A stretch of 64,000 bases of DNA from Streptomyces malachitofuscus (lineage in GTDB: Bacteria > Actinomycetota > Actinomycetes > Streptomycetales > Streptomycetaceae): the NCBI RefSeq assembly GCF_014650055.1, contig NZ_BMUF01000016.1:62001-126000 (forward strand), in the 5' to 3' direction. Positions 1 to 7,358 of the stretch are shown here, in pieces; within the stretch, counting starts at the first letter, position 1, and the number at the start of each line of letters is the position of its first letter. The position numbers and the translations under genes are program-made. The notes beneath the pieces are model-generated. The model was not told the origin of the DNA. It worked only from the letters and a program-made list of their open reading frames with translations, and searched no databases.

Positions 1-248
1 GATCCCTGGAAATCGGTCCGGCCGGAATACGGACCGCCCGCACCATCGAAATCCTCCCTACCGAACGCGGTCTCGCCCAACGAGAGTTGGCCGCCCGAGT
101 CACCGCCATCGGCCGCCCGATGTCCGACACGATGCTGTCCCGCATCGAACGTGCCCAACGCCGCTGCGACATCGACGACCTCGTCGCCCTCGCCCAGGCC
201 CTCCGTGTTTCGCCCCTCGTGCTGCTGCAGGGACCGAGCGCCATGTGA
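1..248 (+). CDS. XRE-family helix-turn-helix regulator, 5' end cut by window
   Basis: The frame opens at base 3 and ends at TGA 246-248, leaving about 81 codons. The visible part is nearly a whole HTH_3 domain: a TERGLAQRELAARV helix pair, then SDTMLSRIERAQRR as recognition helix and wing, then DIDDLVALAQALRVSPLVLL. The protein ends right after the domain, as in small element-encoded repressors. No ATG or GTG lies in frame before base 120, so the true start is probably just left of the window. Its position ahead of the excisionase-like gene and integrase suggests control of excision or transfer, which is inference. Confidence 0.7.
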   Translation, partial: SLEIGPAGIRTARTIEILPTERGLAQRELAARVTAIGRPMSDTMLSRIERAQRRCDIDDLVALAQALRVSPLVLLQGPSAM

Positions 249-374
249 CGAAGGCCGCCCAACGCTGCTGAGTGAGCAGGCCCCCAACCGAGTTAGGACC
301 CACTCTTCTTGCACCACTCCGAGATACCCCCTGCCCTCGTACGCCGCTTTCCCGGCACCGAGGGCGGAGCCCCC

Positions 375-704
375 TTGCCCCGTCTTTACCGCCCCGAAGA
401 AGTCGCCGAAGCCCTCGGCTGTTCCGCCTGGTGGGTCAAGGACCGTGCTCGGCGCGGCCTCATCCCGCACACCCGCGTCGGCCGCGCCTACCGCTTCACC
501 GCCGCACACCTTGTCGAGATCGTCCGCCTCCACGAAGAGCGCCCGAAGCGATCCTTCAGCAGTGCGCCGAAGGGTCCTGCATCTACAAGTCCGCCCGCTG
601 CACGAATTCGTGCCGCCCAGTCTTCTCGGCCGACTACGGCCGCGACGACGGGGCATCTGCGGGCCCGGCCGCCGCGCCGTACCCAGTACGAGACCGTCGT
701 GTAG
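375..704 (+). CDS. Excisionase-like MerR-type HTH protein
   Basis: The protein is about 109 aa. The N-terminal 55 residues form a MerR/excisionase winged helix: LYRPEEVAEALGCSAWWVKD, then RARRGLIPHTRVGRAYRF, then a helix ending at VRLHEERP. This fold is typical of Xis and of DNA-binding partners encoded just before actinomycete integrases. The C-terminal half is low-complexity Ala/Pro/Arg/Ser and looks disordered. I chose TTG 375 because GGAG lies six bases upstream and the domain starts at once. A TTG at 309 is in frame and would add 22 residues. The stop is 46 bases before the integrase start. A role in directing excision is inferred from fold and position. Confidence 0.6.
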   Translation: MPRLYRPEEVAEALGCSAWWVKDRARRGLIPHTRVGRAYRFTAAHLVEIVRLHEERPKRSFSSAPKGPASTSPPAARIRAAQSSRPTTAATTGHLRARPPRRTQYETVV

Positions 705-750
705 CGCGCCTGCGCCCAGCCACGAGCCAAGAGCAGGGAGAAGACGGAAG

Positions 751-2268
751 TTGGGTTTCGCGGAGAAGCGTGGGAACTACTGGCGCGGCCGATACAAGAC
801 CGCGCCCGGCATGCACCTCACGGTCGCCGACGAGAACGGCAAGGCGATCCGGTTCGCCACCAAGGGCGAGGCGCAGCGTGCCGCGAGCGAGGCGGAGAAC
901 AAGTACCGGCGCGGTGACTGGCGCGACCCGTCGCTTGGCCAGGAGACCTTCGGCGAGTACGCGAACCGCTGGTACGCGGCCCAGGACCTGGCCGCCTCGA
1001 CCATGCAGAACTACAAGCGTCACATCGAGGAGCACCTGCTCCCCGACTTCGAGGACAAAGCGCTCGCCGGCGTCTTGCGCACGGATGTCGATCTGTGGGA
1101 GAAGAAGGAGAAGGCCGTGTACGCGGCCTCCAGCGTCAAGACCTGGCGCTCGACGCTCCACCTGATCTTCGAGGACGCGATCGACGAGGGCTTGATCACG
1201 TCCAACCCGGCGGCCAGGCGGCGCGGACGCGGCAAGCGCGCCGGCCGCTCCCGCGACCGCGGCCCGAAGAAGGTCATCACTGACCCGCTCGGCATCCTGC
1301 TGACCGCCGAACGGGCCGCCCTGCTCTCCGGCCGCGACGACGAGTTCGTCGCTGTCGTCCTCAAGGGGTACACCGGTATGCGCTGGGGCGAAATCGTCGG
1401 CCTGGAGACGGAGTTCGCCCGCCCAGGCTCCATCCGCGTCGAGTGGCAGCTGTACGAACTCGACACGGGCGAGCTGGTGCGCTGTCCGCCCAAGGACGAC
1501 AGCTACCGCAAGATCGATGCGATGGACTGGTTGTCGGCTCTGGTCGCCAACCACGTCGCCCGTACGAAGCCGAAAGCCTGCCCGTGTCACGGTAAGACCT
1601 ACGTCTTCCAGGGACAGGGCGCGGCCCGCACCGGCGGCCACCAGGGTGCGAAGCTCGTCGACGTCGCACGCCGTGCCGAAGTCTCCACGGGCACGGTGTC
1701 CAACGTCCTCAACCACCCCGACCGCGTCACCGAGGCCAAGCGGGTGAGGGTAGAGCAGGCCATCGTGGACCTGGGGTTCGTGCGGGGCGGCGTGGTGTCG
1801 CAGCACGCAGCCCACTGGCGCCGAAACGGCTTTGCGACATGGCTGTTCACCCCGGCGGTTTCCGGCTGGTACCCGAGGAAGGCACCGCAGGAGGCCCGTC
1901 CCGTACCGCTGCTCGGCGAGCCGTGGCCCGGCGTCCCGGCCCGAGGACGCGGCGCAAGCGACCGAGCCGACGCCTGCTGGCTCCCGATCGCCAAGGGCCT
2001 TACGCCCCACGGCCTTCGCCACACCCACCGGACCGCGATGGAGGACCTCGGCACCGAGAAGGTCCTCATGGACGAACGCATGGGCCACATCGACGGCTCC
2101 GTCTCAGCGCGATACGCCCATGTCACCCCCGGCATGCGCAAGCGCCTCATGCTCGGACTGACCGAGCAGTGGGAAGCGGCGCTCGACGCCCGGCTTGCGA
2201 TGAGTCCCACGTCACCGGTGAGTGTCCTTGGTGGGCTCCTGCGAGCCCGACAGGGGACAGTCCAGTAG
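751..2268 (+). CDS. int: Tyrosine integrase with an embedded LacI-type HTH
   Basis: This 505-aa tyrosine site-specific recombinase should integrate and excise the island at the tRNA-Pro att site. A SAM-like core-binding domain (from about residue 67, TFGEYANRWY) precedes the catalytic domain. Catalytic residues visible are Arg211 (TGMRWGE), His420/Arg423 (HGLRHTH), a later MGH and nucleophile Tyr455 (SARYAHV). Between Arg211 and HGLRH, residues about 301-345 read as a LacI-family headpiece (KLVDVARRAEVSTGTVSNVL, then HPDRV and a VEQAIVDLGFV helix), an insertion absent from classical integrases. TTG 751 is preceded by GGGAG about 11 bases upstream, and homologous sequence starts there, so the longer open frame back to 151 is unlikely to be coding. 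The cargo lies between this gene and the tRNA. Confidence 0.9.
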   Translation: MGFAEKRGNYWRGRYKTAPGMHLTVADENGKAIRFATKGEAQRAASEAENKYRRGDWRDPSLGQETFGEYANRWYAAQDLAASTMQNYKRHIEEHLLPDFEDKALAGVLRTDVDLWEKKEKAVYAASSVKTWRSTLHLIFEDAIDEGLITSNPAARRRGRGKRAGRSRDRGPKKVITDPLGILLTAERAALLSGRDDEFVAVVLKGYTGMRWGEIVGLETEFARPGSIRVEWQLYELDTGELVRCPPKDDSYRKIDAMDWLSALVANHVARTKPKACPCHGKTYVFQGQGAARTGGHQGAKLVDVARRAEVSTGTVSNVLNHPDRVTEAKRVRVEQAIVDLGFVRGGVVSQHAAHWRRNGFATWLFTPAVSGWYPRKAPQEARPVPLLGEPWPGVPARGRGASDRADACWLPIAKGLTPHGLRHTHRTAMEDLGTEKVLMDERMGHIDGSVSARYAHVTPGMRKRLMLGLTEQWEAALDARLAMSPTSPVSVLGGLLRARQGTVQ

Positions 2269-2427
2269 CCGCCACATGAGCGGATGCGATGAGGGGTCTT
2301 GACCTAAGCACGGTCGAAGCTCCTCCCAGCAAATCCTCGACGGGTTCACTGTCGCGGTGATAAACGAGATTCGAACCGGCGCACCCCGATTTCAGGTAGC
2401 GGTTCGTGGGTTGCCACGGGGAAGCCC

Positions 2428-3306
2428 TTAACCGTGCGGCTGGTCATCGCGCCCCGGCCTTGACGTGTCCAGGATGGGGCGCGTGCCCCGGTTCGTGCCG
2501 AAGTACGTCCTCATCGTCTCGGGGTGGGTCATGCGCAACCACAACGGAGCTCCGATGAGAATGCGGCTGACGCCATTCATGTCTCGCTCGTGATCCCATC
2601 GGCCCGGCGTCAGTGTCACGTCCTTGTAGATCAGGGCGACATACTCGGAGGCTTCAAAGCCCATCATGGTGAAGGCTCGCGTCTCTGGGCGCCGCGTGTG
2701 CTCATCTGCGGGACCGGAGATGCCCTGGGACAGGGCAACCTTAAGCGCTTCTACGGCGACTGCCTCTTCGTCGTACCCCCATGTATCCCTCGTCCTTGCG
2801 CTTGGGGCTGCACCTCCGAGAGCGATAAATTCCTGAATCGCCGGAGCAGCTGACGAGACCCACCCACTGCCGGGGTCTGCCTCCGGGATGGTGTATCCCC
2901 GCAGATTCTTTAGGCTGCCAAACAGACAGATGTCGACACGGCGACCCTCCTGGGTGACGGTCTGAGCGTGGATCACAGCTGTTCGCTGGCCGAGGGTGTG
3001 TTCCAGGCCGGCGTCCCACCGTTGGAACTCCGCTACCTCAACCCAGCTCCCTCCCTGCACAAGCCGAAGTGGGCCAGGAGCGTCGAGATCCGAGACCATG
3101 TGGCTGCGCAGCTTCTTCTTGAGCTTCTCGGCGATCTCAAAGCTGGTCTTCTCCTGGTCGCGACCGGTCAGGTCGAGTCCACTGCCGGCCACCCCAAGCT
3201 TGAGCGCGGACTTGATGCGGGGGTCGAGCCGGACTCCGTTGTCATCGATGACCTCGCCGACAAGCCTCTCGGACCAGTAGACGTACCTGCCTACGGGCTT
3301 GGGCAA
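2428..3306 (-). CDS. Uncharacterised cargo protein of the island
   Basis: 292 aa, starting at TTG 3306 with GGAGG six bases upstream. I do not recognise it with confidence. The N-terminus reads KPVGRYVYWSERLV; the middle has RTAVIHAQTVTQ, then DICLFGSLKNLRGY, then a GWVSSAAPAIQEFIA stretch. This is weakly reminiscent of actinobacterial proteins annotated as SAVMC3_10250/DUF7019-like, a resemblance from memory only. No signal peptide or membrane segment is visible. It lies 146 bases downstream of the XRE-ImmA gene on the same strand, so the two may be co-transcribed. Within the island it could be a defence accessory or unrelated cargo. Confidence 0.6.
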   Translation of the reverse strand: MPKPVGRYVYWSERLVGEVIDDNGVRLDPRIKSALKLGVAGSGLDLTGRDQEKTSFEIAEKLKKKLRSHMVSDLDAPGPLRLVQGGSWVEVAEFQRWDAGLEHTLGQRTAVIHAQTVTQEGRRVDICLFGSLKNLRGYTIPEADPGSGWVSSAAPAIQEFIALGGAAPSARTRDTWGYDEEAVAVEALKVALSQGISGPADEHTRRPETRAFTMMGFEASEYVALIYKDVTLTPGRWDHERDMNGVSRILIGAPLWLRMTHPETMRTYFGTNRGTRPILDTSRPGRDDQPHG

Positions 3307-3452
3307 CGCTGACCTCCGCGGAGAATCGGGCCCAGCTTTGGAAGCGAGGGCCGGGGGTTATGGGGAAGCGCACAGTCGCTGGTGCCGGACTCACAACCCC
3401 CTACGGCCGAGGGCGCTCCTATGAGGGCTGGCCGCGGGAGGTGGTACTGCGG

Positions 3453-4478
3453 TTATGCCGCTGACGCTGTTCCGATGCTCTCTATGATCTGCGGCGGTAG
3501 GACGGCTCGGGCAGGGCTGCTCTCAGGGGAGGCGAGGTAGTCCAGGAGCCTTGCTGGTTGCTCCGGTCGGCCGAGGGGGACGGGTTCCACGCGGCGCCAC
3601 CCCCTGGCGGACGCCGCCTTGATGGCCGTCAGGTAGGTGCTGTCGCTGATGCGGCCCAGGGTCCGTGCGCGCATGAGCAAGGCGGCGAGGGACACCTGCC
3701 AGAACCGCTTAAGTTCGAACAAGGTCGACCAATCGACCGTGGTCGGCAACTGGTCGTGGATGTCGTCGGCGGGCATCAAGAAGGCTGCCGCGAACTGGTG
3801 CGCCTGGGTCTCGACCTCTTTGACACCCCAGATCTGCTCACCGTGCATCACCAGGTGCGCGAGTTCGTGCGTGGCGTCGAACCGGGATCGAGCGCGGTCG
3901 TTCTTGTCGGTGCCCAAAACGACGACTGGGTGGTCGGCGAAGGGCAGGGAGAAGGCATCAACGTCCGCGCTGTCCAGGGGGAGACGAATCACGGCGACCC
4001 CGTGTGCTTCCAGAAGCTCGACCACATTGGGAACCGGGCCCCGTGAAACTCCCCACAGGGCCCGGACCCTGGCTGCGGTCTGCTCGATTTCGGCCACCGG
4101 AGCCTCAAGCCCACTCACGGGAATCATTGGCACATCACCGGCACAGAATCGTTGCGCAGCCGAGGCCCGGATGGCGAGGTCGTGGGCAACGTGAGCGATT
4201 GCTCGGGCACGGCGACGGTCGACTACCGATGTCCGGCGCAGCGACCGGAAGAAGCCCTCGTGACTCTCGACCATCGCCTCATGGAAGAACCCGGCGGGCA
4301 CCATGAGGATCTTGGCCAGGGTTCCGACCGTCTCCGGGCTTGGGCGCGCCGCACCGCTCTCGAACTGGCTGATCGCGGCAGGCGTGAGCCCTGCCTCTCG
4401 AGCCAGCTGCGCCTGACTTAGCCCGGCCAACTCGCGGGCGGTTCGAAGTCGAGTGCGCTCGAACGCCTGCGTGTTCAT
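3453..4478 (-). CDS. XRE HTH fused to ImmA/IrrE-like metallopeptidase
   Basis: 341 aa. Residues about 10-65 are an HTH_3 domain (LRTARELAGLSQAQLAREAG, then LTPAAISQFESG). The C-terminal half is an ImmA/IrrE (DUF955-type) peptidase domain with zinc motif HELAH at 204-208 and a downstream ETQAHQFAAAFLMP helix supplying the third ligand. Such peptidases cleave repressors after DNA damage or in mobile elements; here DNA-binding and protease modules share one chain. ATG 4478 has AAGGGG upstream; an in-frame extension to 4598 is open but lacks support. The gene is divergent from the CBASS operon with about 217 bases between, a position suited to controlling it. That link is inference, drawn from the known separate CapH (HTH) and CapP (peptidase) regulators of other CBASS loci. 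Confidence 0.85.
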   Translation of the reverse strand: MNTQAFERTRLRTARELAGLSQAQLAREAGLTPAAISQFESGAARPSPETVGTLAKILMVPAGFFHEAMVESHEGFFRSLRRTSVVDRRRARAIAHVAHDLAIRASAAQRFCAGDVPMIPVSGLEAPVAEIEQTAARVRALWGVSRGPVPNVVELLEAHGVAVIRLPLDSADVDAFSLPFADHPVVVLGTDKNDRARSRFDATHELAHLVMHGEQIWGVKEVETQAHQFAAAFLMPADDIHDQLPTTVDWSTLFELKRFWQVSLAALLMRARTLGRISDSTYLTAIKAASARGWRRVEPVPLGRPEQPARLLDYLASPESSPARAVLPPQIIESIGTASAA

Positions 4479-4640
4479 CTCGCCCCTTGCTTGCGCTTGC
4501 CTGATCTTGGTCCCCACATATTGGCGGATCGCGGAAGCCGCGTACGCCTCCGGGGGCGCTACGGGCATAAGCATTACGATCTGAGTGTAGAAGACCACGC
4601 GGAAAACAGCGCCGTGATATTAAGTACACTTGATAGTGGT

Positions 4641-4663
4641 GATCCGGCCCGCCGGGCCGGATC
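4641..4663. repeat. Perfect 10-bp inverted repeat before the CBASS operon
   Basis: GATCCGGCCC and GGGCCGGATC flank a 3-base centre between the divergent XRE-ImmA gene and the patatin gene. The preceding 40 bases are unusually AT-rich for this window (TGATATTAAGTACACTTGATAG, in part) and may hold promoters for both directions. The repeat sits about 33 bases before the patatin start, so it could be an operator or a 5' leader hairpin. No T-run follows it. Confidence 0.45.
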
Positions 4664-4695
4664 TTCTGTGAGCTGCAGCGCTGGGGGCGGTTGAA

Positions 4696-5643
4696 CTGAC
4701 AGAGCGTTTCCAGATCTTGGCCTTGGACGGCGGAGGTTTTCGCGGCATGTTCTCCGCGGCGGTCCTGACTCGCCTGGAGGAGGATCTCGGCACTCGGATC
4801 GTCGATCACTTCGACCTGATCGCGGGCACCTCGACGGGTGGCATCATCGCGCTGGGGCTCGGCCTCGGGCTGTCCCCCCGGGAGATCCTCACCTTCTACA
4901 CGGAGCACGGCCCGCGGATCTTCCGAGATCGCAGCCGGATGCGCAGCATCCGGCGCCTGGTACGGGCGAAGTACGGCTCCGAGCCGCTGGAGGCAGCGCT
5001 CACAGAGGTGTTCGGCGACCGAACCTTCGGCGAGAGCACCAAGCGGCTCGTGATCACCTCATACAACATCGCCGCCGATGACGTGTACCTCTTCCGGACC
5101 CCGCACCTGCCCAGCCTGAAGCGGGACTGGCGCGAGAAAGCAGTGAACGTCGCACTCGCCACTTCCGCTGCGCCGACCTACCTGCCCGGGATGCCGTTGG
5201 ACGGCGCGCGGCTCATCGACGGCGGGGTGTGGGCGAACAACCCGACCATGGTCGCGCTGACCGAGGCGGTGGGACCGCTCTCCGTTCCGCTCAAGTCGAT
5301 CCGGGTGTTCAGCCTCGGGACCACGATCGACGTTCGCAGCCGCCATCGCCGTCTTGATCGTGGCGGTCTGCTGCCCTGGGCCAGCGACGCCGTGGAGGTG
5401 CTCATGCGGGCACAAAGCGAGAGCGCCGCCAAGCAGGTGAAGCACTTTGTCGGGAAGACCAACGTGCTCCGCCTCAATCCGACGGTGCCGACCGGCGCCG
5501 TCGCGCTGGACAAGGTCAACACCGGGACCCTCTACGGACTCGCTGGCCACGTCAGTCGCGACGCCTCGCCAACTGTCCATCGCATGTTCTGCGATCACCG
5601 CGCCCCGGTGTTCGTTCCGTACCACCCCGCAAGTGAGGAATGA
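4696..5643 (+). CDS. Patatin-like phospholipase, CBASS effector (CapV-like)
   Basis: About 315 aa. The patatin fold is clear: oxyanion loop DGGGFRG at the N-terminus, nucleophile elbow GTSTGG (Ser about 46) and catalytic Asp in LIDGGVWANNP (Asp about 175), giving the Ser-Asp dyad. In CBASS, CapV-type patatins are switched on by a cyclic dinucleotide and degrade the inner membrane, killing the infected cell. The stop at 5643 is one base from the CD-NTase start, so the two are translationally linked. The start is uncertain: the strand FQILALDGGG must be included, no ATG or GTG is in frame upstream, CTG 4696 follows a GGGGGCGG run, and TTG 4717 would give 308 aa but remove half the first strand. 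No signal peptide or membrane segment is seen. Confidence 0.88.
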   Translation: MTERFQILALDGGGFRGMFSAAVLTRLEEDLGTRIVDHFDLIAGTSTGGIIALGLGLGLSPREILTFYTEHGPRIFRDRSRMRSIRRLVRAKYGSEPLEAALTEVFGDRTFGESTKRLVITSYNIAADDVYLFRTPHLPSLKRDWREKAVNVALATSAAPTYLPGMPLDGARLIDGGVWANNPTMVALTEAVGPLSVPLKSIRVFSLGTTIDVRSRHRRLDRGGLLPWASDAVEVLMRAQSESAAKQVKHFVGKTNVLRLNPTVPTGAVALDKVNTGTLYGLAGHVSRDASPTVHRMFCDHRAPVFVPYHPASEE

Positions 5644-5644
5644 C

Positions 5645-6781
5645 GTGGACTCGCTCGACCAAATGTTGTCGATGCTGCTCGACGGCGCTGTGGAGGTGCT
5701 CGACATCTCCCCCGACTTGTATGACAACGCCGTCGGACGCTACGAGGAGGTCGGAACCTGGCTCGCCGAGCACGGCAGCCCGGGGTGGCAGATCTACCCC
5801 CAAGGTTCCTTCCGTCTGGGTACCGTCGTCCGTCCTGGCACGCCCAGCGGCGAGTACGACATCGACCTGGTCTGTTGGCTGCCGTTGCACCACGAGAGCA
5901 CGACGCAAGAGAAGCTCAAGCAGCGAGTCGGCGATCAGTTGACCGCCTACAGCCAGTGGAAGCAGGAACAGGGCGACACCGACGGTCCGGACACCCTCGA
6001 ACCCCGTCGTCGCTGCTGGACCTTGGGGTATCCGGGCTTCCACCTCGACGTCCTGCCCGCCATCCCGGACCACGACCACCAGCCCACCGGCATCCGACTG
6101 ACGGACAAGGACCTCTGGGAATGGCAGCGCAGTAACCCCATCGGATACGCGGACTGGTTCCGGCAGCGCTCAGAACTGTCCCGCCAGATCCTGGACAAGC
6201 GGCACGCCAGCGTCGCGGACGTCCCCACCTGGCCGGTCCGCAGCCCGCTGCAGCGCGTCGTGCAGATCCTTAAATGGCACTGCATGATCAAGTTTGCGGA
6301 GGACCCCGACAACCGTCCCCCGTCCATCCTCATCACCACGCTCGCCGGACACGCCTATGCCGGCGAGGAGGATCTGTTCACCGCCGTACGCAGCGTGCTG
6401 GACAACATGACGGGCTTCATCGAGAAGCGCGACGGCCAGTGGTGGGTGCCCAACCCGGCACACGAGGAAGAGAACTTCACCGACAAGTGGAACGAGTACC
6501 CCGAGCGACGGAGGGCTTTCCACGCCTGGTTCGACGAGATCGCCACGACCGTGGCCGAACTCGCCGGCATGGAGGGTGAGGGCCTGCCGGCTGTCTTCGA
6601 CCGCCTCGTCAAATCCTTCGACCACGACCCCATGCTCCGGTCCTACGAGCGCTATGCCGCCCGTATGGGTGGTGCCACCAACCATCGGATGGGTGCCACC
6701 GGACTGCTCTCCGCATCCGTGACCGGGCCCCGCAAGCGGGAGCACACCTTCCATGGCCAGCATCCCTCCCCGCGCGATTAA
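5645..6781 (+). CDS. CD-NTase (cGAS/DncV-like nucleotidyltransferase) of CBASS
   Basis: 378 aa from GTG 5645. The nucleotidyltransferase signature is complete: GSFRLGT (Gly54-Ser55), metal ligands Asp72 and Asp74 in EYDIDLVCWL, and the third carboxylate Asp135 in GFHLDVLPAI. A helical C-terminal OAS1-C-like region (VQILKWHCMI and PPSILITTLAGHAY) follows. CD-NTases make cyclic oligonucleotides on phage infection; with a patatin effector the expected product is a cyclic dinucleotide such as 3',3'-cGAMP, which is inference. The gene is flanked by the patatin (one-base gap) and the E2-like gene (29-base overlap), forming a tight three-gene operon. Confidence 0.92.
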   Translation: MDSLDQMLSMLLDGAVEVLDISPDLYDNAVGRYEEVGTWLAEHGSPGWQIYPQGSFRLGTVVRPGTPSGEYDIDLVCWLPLHHESTTQEKLKQRVGDQLTAYSQWKQEQGDTDGPDTLEPRRRCWTLGYPGFHLDVLPAIPDHDHQPTGIRLTDKDLWEWQRSNPIGYADWFRQRSELSRQILDKRHASVADVPTWPVRSPLQRVVQILKWHCMIKFAEDPDNRPPSILITTLAGHAYAGEEDLFTAVRSVLDNMTGFIEKRDGQWWVPNPAHEEENFTDKWNEYPERRRAFHAWFDEIATTVAELAGMEGEGLPAVFDRLVKSFDHDPMLRSYERYAARMGGATNHRMGATGLLSASVTGPRKREHTFHGQHPSPRD

Positions 6782-7172
6782 CCTCGGCCTCCAGCTGGCC
6801 TCGATCAAGACGGTCCTCCCCGAGGCGCAGGGCACCGTGCGTGGTGGCGAACTCGTCTGCACGGTCCCCCTGCAACCCACTCCTGCCAGCAGGTGCTACA
6901 CGGTGCGAGTCGCCTACCGGCACCGACGCCGCCCCCGCGTAACGGTTACCGACCCGCCCCTGACCCTGCATCCACGCGCCGCGGCCCTGCCCCACGTCTA
7001 TCCCGACGGTGACCTGTGCCTGCACCTGCCAGGGGAGTGGAAGGAACACATGCTCCTATCGCACACGATCCTGCCGTGGGCCTCGGAGTGGCTCCTGCAC
7101 TACGAACTGTGGCGGGTCACGGGGCGCTGGGCTGCCAGCGGACACGACTACGCTGTCCCGCCGGCCCAATAG
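6753..7172 (+). CDS. E2-like (ubiquitin-conjugating fold) protein of type II-short CBASS
   Basis: 139 aa, overlapping the CD-NTase by 29 bases. The N-terminal helix (RAINLGLQLASIKTVLPEA) leads into a UBC-like beta-meander. The segment HVYPDGDLCLHLPGEWKEHM places a candidate catalytic Cys89 just after the PDG turn, where E2 enzymes carry theirs. The C-terminal WASEWLLHYELWRVTGRW helix with a Gly-His after it matches the tail seen in CBASS E2 proteins. No E1 or JAB protease gene is present, so this fits the type II-short class, in which an E2-like protein alone modifies or primes the CD-NTase. Assignment rests on fold pattern and operon position; overall identity to eukaryotic E2 would be very low. 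Confidence 0.82.
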   Translation: MASIPPRAINLGLQLASIKTVLPEAQGTVRGGELVCTVPLQPTPASRCYTVRVAYRHRRRPRVTVTDPPLTLHPRAAALPHVYPDGDLCLHLPGEWKEHMLLSHTILPWASEWLLHYELWRVTGRWAASGHDYAVPPAQ

Positions 7173-7242
7173 GGAGTGCAAGGGGGGGTGACCGTCCACC
7201 GGGCGGTGAGCGCTGGCCGTGCACCTGATCTTGCGGCGCGGT

Positions 7243-7292
7243 CGTTTTGGGAGCGGCATTTCGAACTCGGCTCCCAAATGGCTCCCAAAACG
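7243..7292. repeat. GGGAGC-type repeat cluster, candidate integrase arm sites
   Basis: CGTTTTGGGAGC (7243-7254) and GCTCCCAAAACG (7281-7292) are a perfect 12-bp inverted pair. A third copy, GCTCCCAAA (7270-7278), stands eleven bases before the second in the same orientation. The cluster lies between the last cargo gene and tRNA-Pro, about 70 bases from the tRNA 3' end, where arm-type integrase sites of an attachment region would be. Nothing else nearby explains it. Confidence 0.5.
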
Positions 7293-7306
7293 GCCCCCAC
7301 AACCAC

Positions 7307-7343
7307 TCAGGGGCCCGACCCGCGATGCGGATCAGGCCCCTGA
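7307..7343 (-). terminator. Hairpin downstream of tRNA-Pro
   Basis: TCAGGGGCC (7307-7315) pairs with GGCCCCTGA (7335-7343), and an inner CCGC-GAT-GCGG stem lies in the loop. It sits 16 bases past the tRNA 3' end on the minus strand and would end the tRNA transcript. If the island integrated exactly at the tRNA end, this hairpin belongs to the island or was recreated by it. Confidence 0.55.
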
Positions 7344-7358
7344 CCTGGTACTTCACTG

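Larger units (their letters stand above)
1..7358. mobile_element. Right portion of a tRNA-Pro-associated integrative island carrying CBASS
   Basis: The segment starts before the window and ends at the 3' end of tRNA-Pro(CGG). It holds an XRE regulator, an excisionase-like HTH gene and a tyrosine integrase, then cargo (unrecognised gene, XRE-ImmA fusion, CBASS operon), then GGGAGC-type repeats beside the tRNA. Directly after the tRNA the genes become ordinary Streptomyces core genes. Tyrosine integrases often use tRNA 3' ends as attachment sites, so the right border at the tRNA is well placed. The distal att copy should lie left of base 1. I see no conjugation or phage structural genes here, so actinomycete ICE, prophage remnant and satellite cannot be told apart. 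Confidence 0.75.

Noticed and set aside
151..750. Integrase reading frame extended upstream to base 151
   Set aside because: The extra 200 codons overlap the HTH and excisionase-like genes in another frame and contain no domain; TTG 751 has a ribosome site and begins the conserved part.
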